Counted from the first letter of the stretch, positions 15,441 to 24,492 are shown. The stretch: 64,000 nt of DNA from Agrobacterium sp. a22-2 (GCF_012276985.1 NZ_JAAXMM010000015.1:62001-126000); one strand, 5' to 3'. Numbers and translations: made by a program. The notes: generated by a model not told the origin, from the letters alone.

Positions 15441-16441
15441 CGACCAACCCTTCCCTTCAGCCGGACGAACAACTGCGTCAGACCGCCCGGTGCGAAGAGG
15501 ACGAGAACGACGATGATGATACCCAGCCACAACTGCCACAGGACGGGATTGTCCTTTGACAGGATATCCTGGGCGACGAGATAGATCGCCGGTCCGATGA
15601 TCGCACCGTAAAGCCGGCCGGAGCCGCCAAGCGCCAGCATGACGAGAATGGTGGCCGAAAGCTCGAAGCCGATGTCCTTCAAGCCGACGAACTGGTTGAT
15701 CTCCGCCTGCAGCGCACCGGCAAGCCCGGCGAGGAAGCAGGAGATGACGAAGATCAGCAATTGCCGCGGCAGGACCGCCATGCCGATGGCCGCCGCCCGT
15801 CCGGGATTGTCGCGGATCGCCATGATCGATTGCCCGAACGGCGAATGGACGAGCCGCCGCAGACCGATCCAAACGGCAAGAAACACCGCCGCTGAGAACC
15901 AGTAGCCGACTTCGCCGATCAGGTCGAACTCATAGAGCCCGAAGACCGGCCACGTCTCGATGCCGAGCAGGCCGTCGACCCCACCGGTGACGGATGTGGC
16001 CTTGTTGGCGATCTCGCCAAACAGGAACACCGTGCAGAGCGTCACCATCAGCAGGGTGAAGCGCGCCGTACGAAGCACGATCGCGCCGATGACGACACCC
16101 GCCAGGGCTGCCGCAACGGCTCCGATGAAGAGACCGCTGACCGGCTCGCCCCAACCGTGTTGCGAGGCAATGCCGGCGGCATAGGCGCCGGCTCCGAAGA
16201 AGGCGGCATGTCCGAGCGTGACGATTCCGGCATAACCGACGAGAAGGTCAAGCGAGAGGGCGAAGATGATCGCGACGAGGATCTGCGCACCGAGCGCATA
16301 ATACTGGTCGCCGAGAAACGGCACGAGCGCCAGCGCAACGATGATCAGCCCTTCCGCCGGGTGCAGGCCATGTTTGCGGCGAAGAAACCCACCAAAGCCG
16401 GGTTGTTGCACGACGGGGATGGGGGACACGGGTATGTTCAT
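15437..16441 (-). CDS. Second Liv-type importer, LivM-like permease
   Basis: A 334-residue inner-membrane permease with about nine hydrophobic helices. The family core LDLLVGYAGIVTLGHAAFFG is at about residues 64-83 and the coupling loop MAIRDNPGRAAAIGMAVLPR is near residue 220. The N-terminal 35 residues are cytoplasmic and contain a basic patch (FLRRKHG). It overlaps the LivG-like gene and starts 3 bp after the LivH-like stop, so it belongs to one tightly packed operon. Confidence 0.92.
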   Translation of the reverse strand: MNIPVSPIPVVQQPGFGGFLRRKHGLHPAEGLIIVALALVPFLGDQYYALGAQILVAIIFALSLDLLVGYAGIVTLGHAAFFGAGAYAAGIASQHGWGEPVSGLFIGAVAAALAGVVIGAIVLRTARFTLLMVTLCTVFLFGEIANKATSVTGGVDGLLGIETWPVFGLYEFDLIGEVGYWFSAAVFLAVWIGLRRLVHSPFGQSIMAIRDNPGRAAAIGMAVLPRQLLIFVISCFLAGLAGALQAEINQFVGLKDIGFELSATILVMLALGGSGRLYGAIIGPAIYLVAQDILSKDNPVLWQLWLGIIIVVLVLFAPGGLTQLFVRLKGRVGR

Positions 16442-16444
16442 GGT

Positions 16445-17305
16445 TCATATTCTTCCGAACAGGCCGTTCGGCCGGATGAGCAATAGGGCGAAGACCCCAA
16501 GAAACAGGATGAAGGTGCCAAAGGCCGGCAGATAGTAGGCCGAAACCGTCTGGACGATGCCGACCAGCAGGGCGGCAATGAAGGAGCCACGCAGCGTTCC
16601 GAGGCCGGCCACCGCCACAACGATCTGCACATAGACCAGGATGTCGAGGGCATAGGACGGGTTCAGCCCGTAGACGTCAGCACCGAGCATGCCGCCCAGT
16701 GCCGCCAACGCGCCGCCAAAGGCGAAGGTCGCGGTGAAGACGAACTTTGTCCGCACACCGACGGACTCCGCCATGCCGCGGTTTTCGACCGCCGCCCGGA
16801 TGACGGCACCGATCCGGGTACGCTCCAGCGCAAGCAGAATGGCAGTGGCGGTCAGCGCACCGATCCCGATCACCACCAGCTTATACATGTAGAAGGAGAA
16901 CGGGCCGATCACCATGTTCTGCGCCAGGACCTCGGGCAGAACGACCGGGCGCATCAGAGGCCCGAAAAACAAGCGCGCCAACGCGCCGACGATAAAAATC
17001 AGACCGATACAGAACAGGACCTGATCGAGTTCCGAACGGCCATAGAGCCGCCCGTAAAGGGTCTTCTCCGCCACCGCCGCCAACACGGCGACGGCGAGAG
17101 GCGCGCAAAACACCATAACAAGCCAAGGCGCGCTCCAGTCGCTGATCGCGACGGCGGCGAGATAGCCACCCGCCATCGCGAAGACGCCGTGCGCCAGGTT
17201 GACGAAGCCCATCAGGCCAAGCGTCACAGAAAGCCCGACCGAGATGAGATAGAGCACACTCGCATAGGCAAGCGACTGAAAAGCGATTTCGACCAGCGTA
17301 TTCAT
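16445..17305 (-). CDS. Second Liv-type importer, LivH-like permease
   Basis: A 286-residue permease beginning MNTLVEIAFQSLAYASVLYL. It has the family loop VTLGLMGFVNLAHGVFAMAG, and the C-terminal coupling segment IVVAVAGLGTLRGSFIAALL. ATG at 17305 is chosen because AAAGGAGGCGGCGG directly precedes it. The reading frame stays open upstream into the binding-protein gene, which is a shadow. The gap to the binding-protein stop is 37 bp. Confidence 0.92.
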   Translation of the reverse strand: MNTLVEIAFQSLAYASVLYLISVGLSVTLGLMGFVNLAHGVFAMAGGYLAAVAISDWSAPWLVMVFCAPLAVAVLAAVAEKTLYGRLYGRSELDQVLFCIGLIFIVGALARLFFGPLMRPVVLPEVLAQNMVIGPFSFYMYKLVVIGIGALTATAILLALERTRIGAVIRAAVENRGMAESVGVRTKFVFTATFAFGGALAALGGMLGADVYGLNPSYALDILVYVQIVVAVAGLGTLRGSFIAALLVGIVQTVSAYYLPAFGTFILFLGVFALLLIRPNGLFGRI

Positions 17306-17342
17306 CCGCCGCCTCCTTTGTTCCGACAGATCCGATGGGGTA

Positions 17343-18560
17343 TCAGAGAGGATGCTCGACTTTCCAAGGATCCTTGACGCCGGAAATCGTCTCGATCTCG
17401 ACATTGGCAAGCTCGCCACCAACCTCGCGGACCTCGCGAATATAGATGTTCTGCACGATATCGCGTGTCTCCGGATCGATGGAAATCGGACCCCGGGGGC
17501 TTGTCGCACTGAAACTGGTCATCGCGGCCATGGCGGCGGCGGCATCTGCAGCTCCTTTGGTCGCGGCGATGGCGGTGCAGATCAGGTGCATGCCGTCATA
17601 GGCGCCTGCCGCCATGTAATTGGGCCTGACGGGTGAAAAGGTGTAGGCCTTCTTCCATGCCTCGACGAACGCGTGGTTGGCAGGGCGATCTCCAGCCATG
17701 CTGTACTGCCCAGCCGTGATGACGCCGAGGGCAGCGGTTCCGATATTGGGCAATTCCTCGTCGCTGGTCAGGTCGCCAGGACCGACTAGCTGGATGCCGG
17801 CGCCACGCAGATCGACCTCCTGGCAGGCCCTCATGAAGGCAGAGGCCTGCACACCGCCGGGATGAAAGGCGAAGACGACGTCCGGCTTCGCAGCCTTGGC
17901 CGCAAGCAGAAACGGCACGAAGTTCGGGCTCTGGATCGGCATCTTTACGGAGGCGATGACCTCTCCGCCCTTCGCGGTGAACCCTCTGGTGAAGGCTTCC
18001 TCGGCATCGTGACCGGGCGCAAAGTCGGTGGTCAGCAAATAGGCCTTTCGGAATCCCTTCGTGCCCGCCGCCCATTCTCCAAGCGGTTGATTGACCTGCC
18101 AGTGGGTAAAGGCGGTGCGCGCAAACCAGGGTGCAAGCTGGGTCGTGTTGGCGCCGGAGGCGTTGAAGAGTACACAGGGCACCTTCGCCTTCTTGAGCAG
18201 GGGTGCAATCGCGTTGGCGTTCGGCGTCCACTGGAAACCGCCGAGATACTGCACCTTGTCGCGCGTCACCAGTTCCTGCACCAATCGCTTGGCAACGTCC
18301 GGATTGGTGCCGCCGTCGTCGCGGATGACCAGCTCCACCGGAATGTCGCCGAGCACCGACTTGCCCTCGGTCTCCAGATAGAGTTTGGCCGCATTCGCCA
18401 TGATCTGTCCGCTCGACGCGAACGGGCCGGACATCGTGAGCACGAGGCCGATCCTGACTGGCGCGCCAGCAGCGCGCGCCGGCACGGCCCAACCGGCTAG
18501 TGGTGCCGCCGCCAGAAACCCGAGCGCCCTGCGGCGCGTAAACAGCAATCCCGTCGTCAT
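17343..18560 (-). CDS. Second Liv-type importer, periplasmic substrate-binding protein
   Basis: A 405-residue Peripla_BP_6 protein. The signal MTTGLLFTRRRALGFLAAAP is twin-arginine-like with cleavage near VPARAAG. The mature domain starts VRIGLVLTMSGPFASSGQIM. The ATG at 18560 follows GGAGATGAA. The gene lies downstream of the outer-membrane channel and MFS genes and upstream of its permeases and ATPases, all on the minus strand. With the lignostilbene-type dioxygenase and aldehyde dehydrogenase further upstream, an aromatic ligand (a lignin-derived dimer or aromatic acid) is plausible. The ligand is inferred from neighbours only, and ordinary amino acid uptake is not excluded. Confidence 0.88.
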   Translation of the reverse strand: MTTGLLFTRRRALGFLAAAPLAGWAVPARAAGAPVRIGLVLTMSGPFASSGQIMANAAKLYLETEGKSVLGDIPVELVIRDDGGTNPDVAKRLVQELVTRDKVQYLGGFQWTPNANAIAPLLKKAKVPCVLFNASGANTTQLAPWFARTAFTHWQVNQPLGEWAAGTKGFRKAYLLTTDFAPGHDAEEAFTRGFTAKGGEVIASVKMPIQSPNFVPFLLAAKAAKPDVVFAFHPGGVQASAFMRACQEVDLRGAGIQLVGPGDLTSDEELPNIGTAALGVITAGQYSMAGDRPANHAFVEAWKKAYTFSPVRPNYMAAGAYDGMHLICTAIAATKGAADAAAAMAAMTSFSATSPRGPISIDPETRDIVQNIYIREVREVGGELANVEIETISGVKDPWKVEHPL

Positions 18561-18745
18561 TTCATCTCCTCCAGAAATGTTCTTCAGGCACGAAACATCA
18601 TTGTGCTGAACCGCAATGAGGTTCGCCCTGCACTGAAAAAATCCAATTTTGGTTCGACCAGGCTCCGATGGCGTCCGGAACTGCCCGGACGCCTGATCGA
18701 ATGGCCGGCTGTCCGTCGCCAATCGCCGGCCAGTCACAAGATCGT

Positions 18746-19774
18746 TCACCAGATCTTGCGGATAAAGCTGAGTTGCAGATAGTCGCCCTCGAAAGCATTG
18801 CGGCTGTAGACGTCAGTCAGGTATTTCAGCGTGAGGGTCGTGCGATGTTCGGGGAAATCGACGGCCACGATCGGTCCAAGCCGGATCGACTTGTGCCGCT
18901 GCCCATCCGCGGCGGGAGTAGCCGGAGTGCCCTCGTCGTCCTCGATCTGCCAGCGAATATTTCCCGCCAAGCCGAACTGGAAGCGGTTGTAGCGCTCGGT
19001 AACGGCGAAATCCGTCGAGAGATAGTCGCCGTCCCGGTAGGTGAAGCCGCCGGTCGAGTCGTCACGATCGAAATTGTGGTTGTAATATACCCGCGCCGAG
19101 AATTCCGTGGCATCCAGCAGAAGAGGCCTGGTTCGATAGGTGAATGCGACATTGGGCGAGAGCACCCAATTGTTGAAACCGGGATTGCCGACTTCCTGAT
19201 TGTCGAAGATGCCGATCGGGATCGTCACGCCGAGGCCGAGACCGAGCGTGAAGCCCACAGGCATGGGAGGCACGAAGTCTGCGGTGGGCTGCGGCTGGCC
19301 GGGCGCGCCGGGTGGCGGTCCTTCGTACCAGCTCTTCGACCAGAAGAAGAGATCCGAATAGGCGTCGAAGGAACCGGTATGCTTGCTGCTGAGGTCCGCC
19401 GGTGTCGTGTCGGTAATGGTCATGTCGTGCTTGCCGTAGACAAAGACCAGCGAGGAGGCCATTCGTCCTCCGAGGACCTCTCCGGGGTAGACATAGAGCC
19501 CGCCCAACTGGCCCTGGAGCAGCGACTCGTCCGTGTCGGGAAACATCGCGTTTCCGTCGCCATCGTTCAGGCGATCGCGCGAGTTGCCCCAAAGGCCACC
19601 GACCGCGTAAAAACCAGGCTCCGGCGGCAGTTCCGCCGCCCGGATGTCGCTGCTCGCGCCAGGCGTCACCGTCTGGTAGAATTCCGCCGCTCCGGCCGCC
19701 CCCGCTGCCGACAGAAGAACAAGTCCAGACAGGGCAAAGGATACCAGCCTGACGCTCGAGATATGCTTATCCAT
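18746..19774 (-). CDS. Outer-membrane channel of the phenol meta-degradation (MetA/SphA-like) family
   Basis: A 342-residue protein with a Sec signal peptide (MDKHISSVRLVSFALSGLVL, cleavage near GAAGAAEF). The mature part is rich in alternating, aromatic-flanked strands and ends with the typical outer-membrane C-terminal pattern (LQLSFIRKIW, aromatic last residue). Segments such as PEPGFYAVGGLWGNSRDRLND and LGLGLGVTIPIGIF recall proteins annotated as 'transporter / MetA-pathway of phenol degradation'. GGGGGA lies before the ATG. It starts 26 bp after the MFS stop, so the two are one operon. Probable role: passage of an aromatic substrate across the outer membrane. Confidence 0.7.
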   Translation of the reverse strand: MDKHISSVRLVSFALSGLVLLSAAGAAGAAEFYQTVTPGASSDIRAAELPPEPGFYAVGGLWGNSRDRLNDGDGNAMFPDTDESLLQGQLGGLYVYPGEVLGGRMASSLVFVYGKHDMTITDTTPADLSSKHTGSFDAYSDLFFWSKSWYEGPPPGAPGQPQPTADFVPPMPVGFTLGLGLGVTIPIGIFDNQEVGNPGFNNWVLSPNVAFTYRTRPLLLDATEFSARVYYNHNFDRDDSTGGFTYRDGDYLSTDFAVTERYNRFQFGLAGNIRWQIEDDEGTPATPAADGQRHKSIRLGPIVAVDFPEHRTTLTLKYLTDVYSRNAFEGDYLQLSFIRKIW

Positions 19775-19800
19775 TTAGATCCCCCTTTTTTCGATGGATA

Positions 19801-21024
19801 TTAGTGAGTGGCAACGACCGGAGTGCCCGTCGTGGCAGGCTCGCGCAGCGTGCGGCCGAACATCAGGCCGGCCAGAAGAAGCAGGCCGCCGACCGCCGTG
19901 AAACCGGCGAAGACCGCCATCGTGGCAACCATGCCGCCACTCAGCGCGGAGACGGCGGCGACGCAGAGCGGGCAAATGAACTGGCCGATAAAGAACATCG
20001 ATGTCCAGATACCCGAGGCCCGGCCACGATAGCCGTCCGGCAGCCTGCTCATGGTGAAAGCAAGCACGAGAGGCAGCGAGATGCCGCACCCGACATTGTT
20101 GATAAACATGCCGACGATGCCGCCCGTCAGCGACGACTGCGTATAGAGGATGGCAAAGCCAATTGCCTGGGTCAGCATCGCGCCGGTCAACAGCACACCG
20201 ACGGAGCGGCGGGACTGGAAGCGGAAGAACATCGCGCCGGCCACCACGCCGAGCGAACCGATGGCACTCGCCAGCCCCAGCATGCCGGGGTCAGCAAAGC
20301 CTCGTTCGCTCAGCACGAGCGAGATGTGGACAGGCGTGACGTAAAACAGCGCGCCGCATACGAGGGTCACCGCCAGGCTGCCGATGAAGCGGGCGGTAAA
20401 CAGACGCTCGGGACTTTCTTGCAGCCGTTGGACTGGCTCTTCGCCGGAACTGTTGCGCGCGGGTTCGAAGATGATCGCAAGGACCAGCGGAATGAACAGC
20501 GCCGTCGCTCCATAGACGAGGAAGGGCGCGCGCCAGTCGTAGCCGCCGAGAATGCCGGCGAGAACGAAGCAGACCGTTGCCACCAGCGAGGCAGAACCGA
20601 ACTGTACCGAGAGCCAGTGAGCGCGCCGTTCGCCGATAAAATAGTCGCAGATCAGCGCCGTGCTTGCCGTCATGACGCCCGCTTCGGCAATGCCGACCAC
20701 AGCCCTTGTCAGGATGATGGCGTAGAGATTATCGATCCAGAACGGCGCAACGCCTGCCAGCGCATAGATGGCAAGCGCCGCCACCAGCACACGTTGCCGC
20801 CCGACACGATCGGTCAGCAGGCCCGCCAAAGGAGCCAACAGCGCCACGAACAGGGCCGGCGTTACCAGCGCAATGGGCGCAAGCAGAGCGGCATGCGGCA
20901 CCGCTGAAAAATGCTCGATCATATGCGGCAGAACCGGGGCGAACAGCGTGGATCCGATCGGGGCAAGCCATGCGACTGCCACCAAAAGCGACCCATGACG
21001 GGCGCCGGCTTTCAAATGTTGCAT
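19801..21024 (-). CDS. Major facilitator superfamily transporter
   Basis: A 407-residue carrier with twelve predicted membrane helices. The MFS loop between helices 2 and 3 is seen as PLAGLLTDRVGRQRVLVAAL, and the halves are joined by a cytoplasmic linker with FEPARNSSGEEPVQRLQESP. ATG at 21024 follows GGAGGAGAGC; the few residues upstream in frame lack a ribosome site. It lies between the aldehyde dehydrogenase and the outer-membrane channel genes, which suggests uptake or export of an aromatic acid or aldehyde. The closest functional class (aromatic acid symporter or drug exporter) cannot be decided by eye. Confidence 0.85.
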   Translation of the reverse strand: MQHLKAGARHGSLLVAVAWLAPIGSTLFAPVLPHMIEHFSAVPHAALLAPIALVTPALFVALLAPLAGLLTDRVGRQRVLVAALAIYALAGVAPFWIDNLYAIILTRAVVGIAEAGVMTASTALICDYFIGERRAHWLSVQFGSASLVATVCFVLAGILGGYDWRAPFLVYGATALFIPLVLAIIFEPARNSSGEEPVQRLQESPERLFTARFIGSLAVTLVCGALFYVTPVHISLVLSERGFADPGMLGLASAIGSLGVVAGAMFFRFQSRRSVGVLLTGAMLTQAIGFAILYTQSSLTGGIVGMFINNVGCGISLPLVLAFTMSRLPDGYRGRASGIWTSMFFIGQFICPLCVAAVSALSGGMVATMAVFAGFTAVGGLLLLAGLMFGRTLREPATTGTPVVATH

Positions 21025-21059
21025 GCTCTCCTCCTCCTTTAAGGGCACACGTCATCCCT

Positions 21060-21076
21060 CCCTCGCAAGGCGAGGG
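21060..21076 (-). promoter_or_regulatory. Hairpin in the leader of the MFS gene
   Basis: A perfect 7-bp stem (CCCTCGC / GCGAGGG) with a 3-base loop lies 36-52 bp upstream of the MFS start. A second, GC-rich imperfect hairpin lies at about 21151-21175, right after the aldehyde dehydrogenase stop. Neither is followed by a T run on the minus strand. They may slow or partly terminate read-through between the two genes. Confidence 0.35.
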
Positions 21077-21183
21077 CTGACTTCTTGGTCTTTCAACTGA
21101 ACTTTCGGCCGGGTCCGCGAGGCGCGCCCCGCTTTACGGGATTCGGGCACGGCGCCGCCCTCCTCCGGCGGCGTCGAGACCCT

Positions 21184-22683
21184 TTATCGCTGGATCGAGA
21201 TGAAGTGATCCGTGGTAAATTCCTCGACGATCCATTTGCCATTGAATCGGCCGAGACCAGAGTTCTTTTCACCACCGAACATCACATGCGGGTAATCGTG
21301 AATGGTGATGTCGTTGATGTGGGTCATGCCCGCCTCGATCCGCTGCGCGAACGCCAGGCCGCGAGCCTCGTCGCGCGTAAAGACGGCGCTGGAAAGACCG
21401 AATTCCGTATCATTGGCAAAGGCCAGTGCCTCTGCTTCGTTGGCGGCCCGAATGATCGGCGCCACGGGGCCGAAGATCTCGTTGCGGGCGAATTCCGAAT
21501 CGTTCGTCACGTCGGCAAAGACGTGCGGTGCCACAACGCGACCCTCGATCGGTCCAGATACACATTCCCGGAAACCGCTTTGTCTGGCGCGGGCGATGCT
21601 CTCCGTTACGTTCCGCACTTGGCTGTCGTTGCAAAGCGGCCCAACCAACGTTGCCGGATCGTTGGGATCGCCGTATTTGATCGTCTTCACAGCGGCAGTA
21701 TAGGCCTCGACGAAGTCGTCGTAGATCGAAGCGTCGACAATGATGCGATTGGTACTCATGCAGATCTGGCCTTGATGCATGAAGCGACCGATCAAGGCGG
21801 CGCCCACGGCCTTTTCCAGATCGGCGTCATCAAGCACCACCAGCGGAGCATTGCCGCCAAGTTCAAGGCCGATACGCTTCAAGAGGGATGATTCCCCTGC
21901 CACCTGCGCGATATGGCGGCCCACCGGCGTCGAGCCGGTGAAGGTCAGCACCCGCGGCACGGGATGGCGTGCGAAAGCGTCACCGATGACGCTCGAACTG
22001 CCAACCACCACATTTAGCACGCCGGCCGGCAGGCCGGCTTCCTCGTAGATTTTTGCCAGCAGAAGACCGCCGGTGATCGGCGTATCGTTCGACGGCTTCA
22101 GCACCACAGCGTTGCCGAGAGCAAGAGCTGGAGCCACGGAGCGGTTGGACAGATGCAGAGGGAAATTCCATGGGCTGATGACGCCCACGACGCCGACCGG
22201 CTTCTTGTAGACGCGCGCCTCTTTGCCGGGCCTGTCGACGGGGATGATATGACCTTGAGCGGAAGCCGGCATGGTGGCTGCCTCCAGCATGCCGGCCCGC
22301 ACCGCACCCCATTCGATACCCGCCTTTAAGCGCGTGCTGCCCGACTCGCGGACGAGCCAACCGATGATTTCTTCCTTGCGGGCTTCGAGAATTGTCACGG
22401 CCTTGAGAAACACTGCGGCGCGATCGCCCGGCAATGCGCGACCCCAATCGTCCTGGGCCGCCTTCGCCGCGGCGAAAGCCTGAGCCAGATCGCTGAGGCC
22501 CGCTTGGGTTATCTCTGCCAGAACCGCATCGTCATAGGGGTTGCGGTCGAGGACGGTCGCGCCCGTCGTGCCCGCCACCCAACGACCGGCGATGTATTGC
22601 CCGGTAAAACCGTCGTAAGCACGCGGAAAAAAAGCAGACCGGTCGACATTCTGTTGCAAGACGTTTCCTCCGTTTGCAGCCAT
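21184..22683 (-). CDS. NAD(P)-dependent aldehyde dehydrogenase, aromatic (vanillin/benzaldehyde) type
   Basis: A 499-residue aldehyde dehydrogenase with every catalytic residue in place: N173 (SPWNFP), K196 (VLKPSND), E274 (LELGGNAP) and nucleophile C308 (HQGQICMSTN). The GNAPLVVLDDADL variant and the C-terminal HDYPHVMFGGEKNSGLGRFN are seen in benzaldehyde, salicylaldehyde and vanillin dehydrogenases. The start is ATG at 22683 (GGAGACGAA upstream); 27 further in-frame codons upstream lack a ribosome site. It follows the lignostilbene-type dioxygenase on the same strand. Cleavage of 4-hydroxystilbenes yields vanillin or 4-hydroxybenzaldehyde, which this enzyme would oxidise to the acid. The substrate is inference from context plus motif style. 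Confidence 0.87.
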   Translation of the reverse strand: MAANGGNVLQQNVDRSAFFPRAYDGFTGQYIAGRWVAGTTGATVLDRNPYDDAVLAEITQAGLSDLAQAFAAAKAAQDDWGRALPGDRAAVFLKAVTILEARKEEIIGWLVRESGSTRLKAGIEWGAVRAGMLEAATMPASAQGHIIPVDRPGKEARVYKKPVGVVGVISPWNFPLHLSNRSVAPALALGNAVVLKPSNDTPITGGLLLAKIYEEAGLPAGVLNVVVGSSSVIGDAFARHPVPRVLTFTGSTPVGRHIAQVAGESSLLKRIGLELGGNAPLVVLDDADLEKAVGAALIGRFMHQGQICMSTNRIIVDASIYDDFVEAYTAAVKTIKYGDPNDPATLVGPLCNDSQVRNVTESIARARQSGFRECVSGPIEGRVVAPHVFADVTNDSEFARNEIFGPVAPIIRAANEAEALAFANDTEFGLSSAVFTRDEARGLAFAQRIEAGMTHINDITIHDYPHVMFGGEKNSGLGRFNGKWIVEEFTTDHFISIQR

Positions 22684-22787
22684 TTCGTCTCCACGTCGAG
22701 CCGGCAGATGCACGGCAACGACAGAATACTCAGGGCTCTCCTCATGAAAACCATATTGCCGCAAATTTGCCTATAGTCAATACATAA

Positions 22788-22804
22788 TTATCATATTTTG
22801 ATAA
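22788..22804. promoter_or_regulatory. Palindrome upstream of the aldehyde dehydrogenase gene
   Basis: TTATCA and TGATAA are perfect arms around TATTT, about 105-120 bp upstream of the aldehyde dehydrogenase start. The element sits in an AT-rich segment. ATAAT at its left and GATAACCT at its right recur before the extradiol dioxygenase gene (26100-26121), so one regulator may see both promoters. Confidence 0.4.
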
Positions 22805-22861
22805 CCTGACAGATCATGAATGCAGCCATTGCGGCTTAACACGAATGGAGCCAAACGGCGA

Positions 22862-22892
22862 CGACTTCACAGACAGGACGTCTGTGAAGTCG
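22862..22892. terminator. Long perfect hairpin between the lignostilbene dioxygenase and aldehyde dehydrogenase genes
   Basis: A 13-bp perfect stem, CGACTTCACAGAC / GTCTGTGAAGTCG, with the 5-base loop AGGAC, lies 75 bp after the dioxygenase stop (minus strand). No T run follows on either strand, so it may be a Rho-type 3' end or message-stabilising structure. A protein-binding palindrome is also possible. Confidence 0.5.
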
Positions 22893-22966
22893 ATCAACGC
22901 GTAAAAATCAGATGAAAGATTGATTTGGGCACCGTCTGACCTGACGGCCCCTTAAGTCAGGCGCCC

Positions 22967-24433
22967 TCAGGCTGCCTGGAGCACCGCACCGGGGACCCAA
23001 TTGCCGTGAAGGGACATGCGCAACCGGATCGGGAGCCTGACCGTGGCGATCGGCCCCTCCTCGATATGCTGGGCATCGAGCACAAGAAGGTCGGTCCGGC
23101 GTTCTGCAAGGCGGTTACACAATCCAATCACATAGCCTTCGCCTTCCGGTGCATTCGCGTGTTTCGGCACGAAGATCGGTTCCTGGAAACAGGACTGGTC
23201 ATCGGCGAACCAGGTCTTTGTCCGACCGTTGGCGACGTTGATATGGGCCAACTGGTTGAAAAACTGGAACGGCCGCGGCCCGATGCGCGCTTCGTCGAAG
23301 GGCTTGGTCGGATCCATGGCGATGACGAAGCCGTGGCTGTATTGCCGGCCCATGTAGCGGTCGTCGCTGCGCGGGAACTCGCAGGCGAAACTGGTGAGCG
23401 CCTTCATCTCCAGCCCGTCGCCAGTCGAATTCATGTCGATCGTCAGCCGCATCATGTTGGACGACAGTGTTTCCGGCGGCGGCACGGTCCCGTCGGATTG
23501 CGGGAAGAAATAGAAGATATTGCCGCTGGTGATCGGCATGTCGATATAGATCCGGCCGCGGTCGTCGAAGGCGTTCAGGGTATGGCCCTGGAAACCATTC
23601 GGCGCCTTGAACCAGCGAATATCCCTGCCGTCACCATGGCGCCTGAGCACGCCGAAAAGCTGGTCCAGACCCGGCTGCCACTGGAAATGCTTTCCGCCGT
23701 CTTTTAGGCGCTGCAGATCGACCGTCAGCGGCATCAGCGGGAAGATGACGTAATTCTCGGTGACCGCGAAATCGTGAATCATCGCCGCGTAAGGTGCGAC
23801 AATCCAGGTTTCGCGCTTTATCCGACCCTTTGAATCGATTTCGTAATAGACGATGTCCGGCGTTGCATCGCCTTTGGCCTCGTATCCGAAACAGAGCAGG
23901 TCACCGGTCGTCGGGTCGATCTTGGGATGGGCGGTAAAGGTGGCGCTGGTCAACTGGCCGTCGAAGTCCCACAGTCCGATGGTTTCCATGGTGATGGGAT
24001 CGAGTGCATAGGGGGCACTGTCCTCCTTCAGCGCCAGAAGCTTGCCGGCATGCACAACCACGTTGGTGTTGGCCGTGCTGTTGTTCAGGTCGAACACGCT
24101 TGGATCGTTGGTATACTGATTGCGGTACACACCATGAAGCGAAGCCCTGGCGGCGCGTTGCGCCTTGAGCCGCTCGGTCATGACATAGCGCCGCCTGAAA
24201 TCCACATGGCCGCCCTTGAACTGAAAGGCGCTGATAGCACCATCGCCATTGAAGAACATGTCTTCGCCAAGCATCGGCGGATATTGCGGATCCGGCGCCA
24301 CCTGGAAAAAGGTCCCGTCGATTTCTTCCGGCACCTTGCCGTCGATTTCAAGGTCGTAAACCTCTCCTTCGAAGCGGGCGGGCGTGTAGAGCGCCCCGGT
24401 GAATTCAGGCGTGTTGGGGAAAAGCTTGGTCAT
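22967..24433 (-). CDS. Lignostilbene-type dioxygenase (carotenoid cleavage oxygenase family)
   Basis: An iron(II) enzyme of 488 residues in the RPE65/carotenoid oxygenase family, which splits an interphenyl or conjugated double bond into two aldehydes. The four iron histidines are H169 (FTAHPKID), H220 (MIHDFAVTE), H284 (FQGHTLNAF) and H476 (SLHGNWVPG). They lie two to four residues from the positions I recall for bacterial lignostilbene dioxygenases. Y103 and K136 also match, shifted by two, the Tyr/Lys pair that holds the 4-hydroxyl of lignostilbenes, which favours a hydroxystilbene over a carotenoid substrate. Isoeugenol-type cleavage is the close alternative. ATG at 24433 has AGGAGG upstream. 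A TetR operator overlaps its promoter. Confidence 0.88.
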   Translation of the reverse strand: MTKLFPNTPEFTGALYTPARFEGEVYDLEIDGKVPEEIDGTFFQVAPDPQYPPMLGEDMFFNGDGAISAFQFKGGHVDFRRRYVMTERLKAQRAARASLHGVYRNQYTNDPSVFDLNNSTANTNVVVHAGKLLALKEDSAPYALDPITMETIGLWDFDGQLTSATFTAHPKIDPTTGDLLCFGYEAKGDATPDIVYYEIDSKGRIKRETWIVAPYAAMIHDFAVTENYVIFPLMPLTVDLQRLKDGGKHFQWQPGLDQLFGVLRRHGDGRDIRWFKAPNGFQGHTLNAFDDRGRIYIDMPITSGNIFYFFPQSDGTVPPPETLSSNMMRLTIDMNSTGDGLEMKALTSFACEFPRSDDRYMGRQYSHGFVIAMDPTKPFDEARIGPRPFQFFNQLAHINVANGRTKTWFADDQSCFQEPIFVPKHANAPEGEGYVIGLCNRLAERRTDLLVLDAQHIEEGPIATVRLPIRLRMSLHGNWVPGAVLQAA

Positions 24434-24441
24434 TGCATACC

Positions 24442-24477
24442 TCCTCATAACAGTACCGATATGTACTATTATGAGGA
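24442..24477. promoter_or_regulatory. TetR operator 1 (dioxygenase side)
   Basis: A 36-bp near-perfect inverted repeat with arms TCCTCATAACAGTAC and GTACTATTATGAGGA (14 of 15 pairs) around a 6-bp spacer. It covers the likely -10 region and reaches the ribosome site of the dioxygenase gene, so a bound repressor would block both RNA polymerase and leader transcription. The core TAACAGTAC recurs in operator 2. Confidence 0.8.
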
Positions 24478-24491
24478 TTGCAATTTGTCAA
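24463..24491 (-). promoter_or_regulatory. Promoter of the lignostilbene-type dioxygenase gene
   Basis: On the minus strand TTGACA (24491-24486) is a perfect -35 box. Seventeen bases further TAGTAC (24468-24463) stands as a weak -10 box inside operator 1. Transcription would start near 24455, giving a leader of about 20 bases before the ATG at 24433. Confidence 0.6.
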
Positions 24492-24492
24492 C

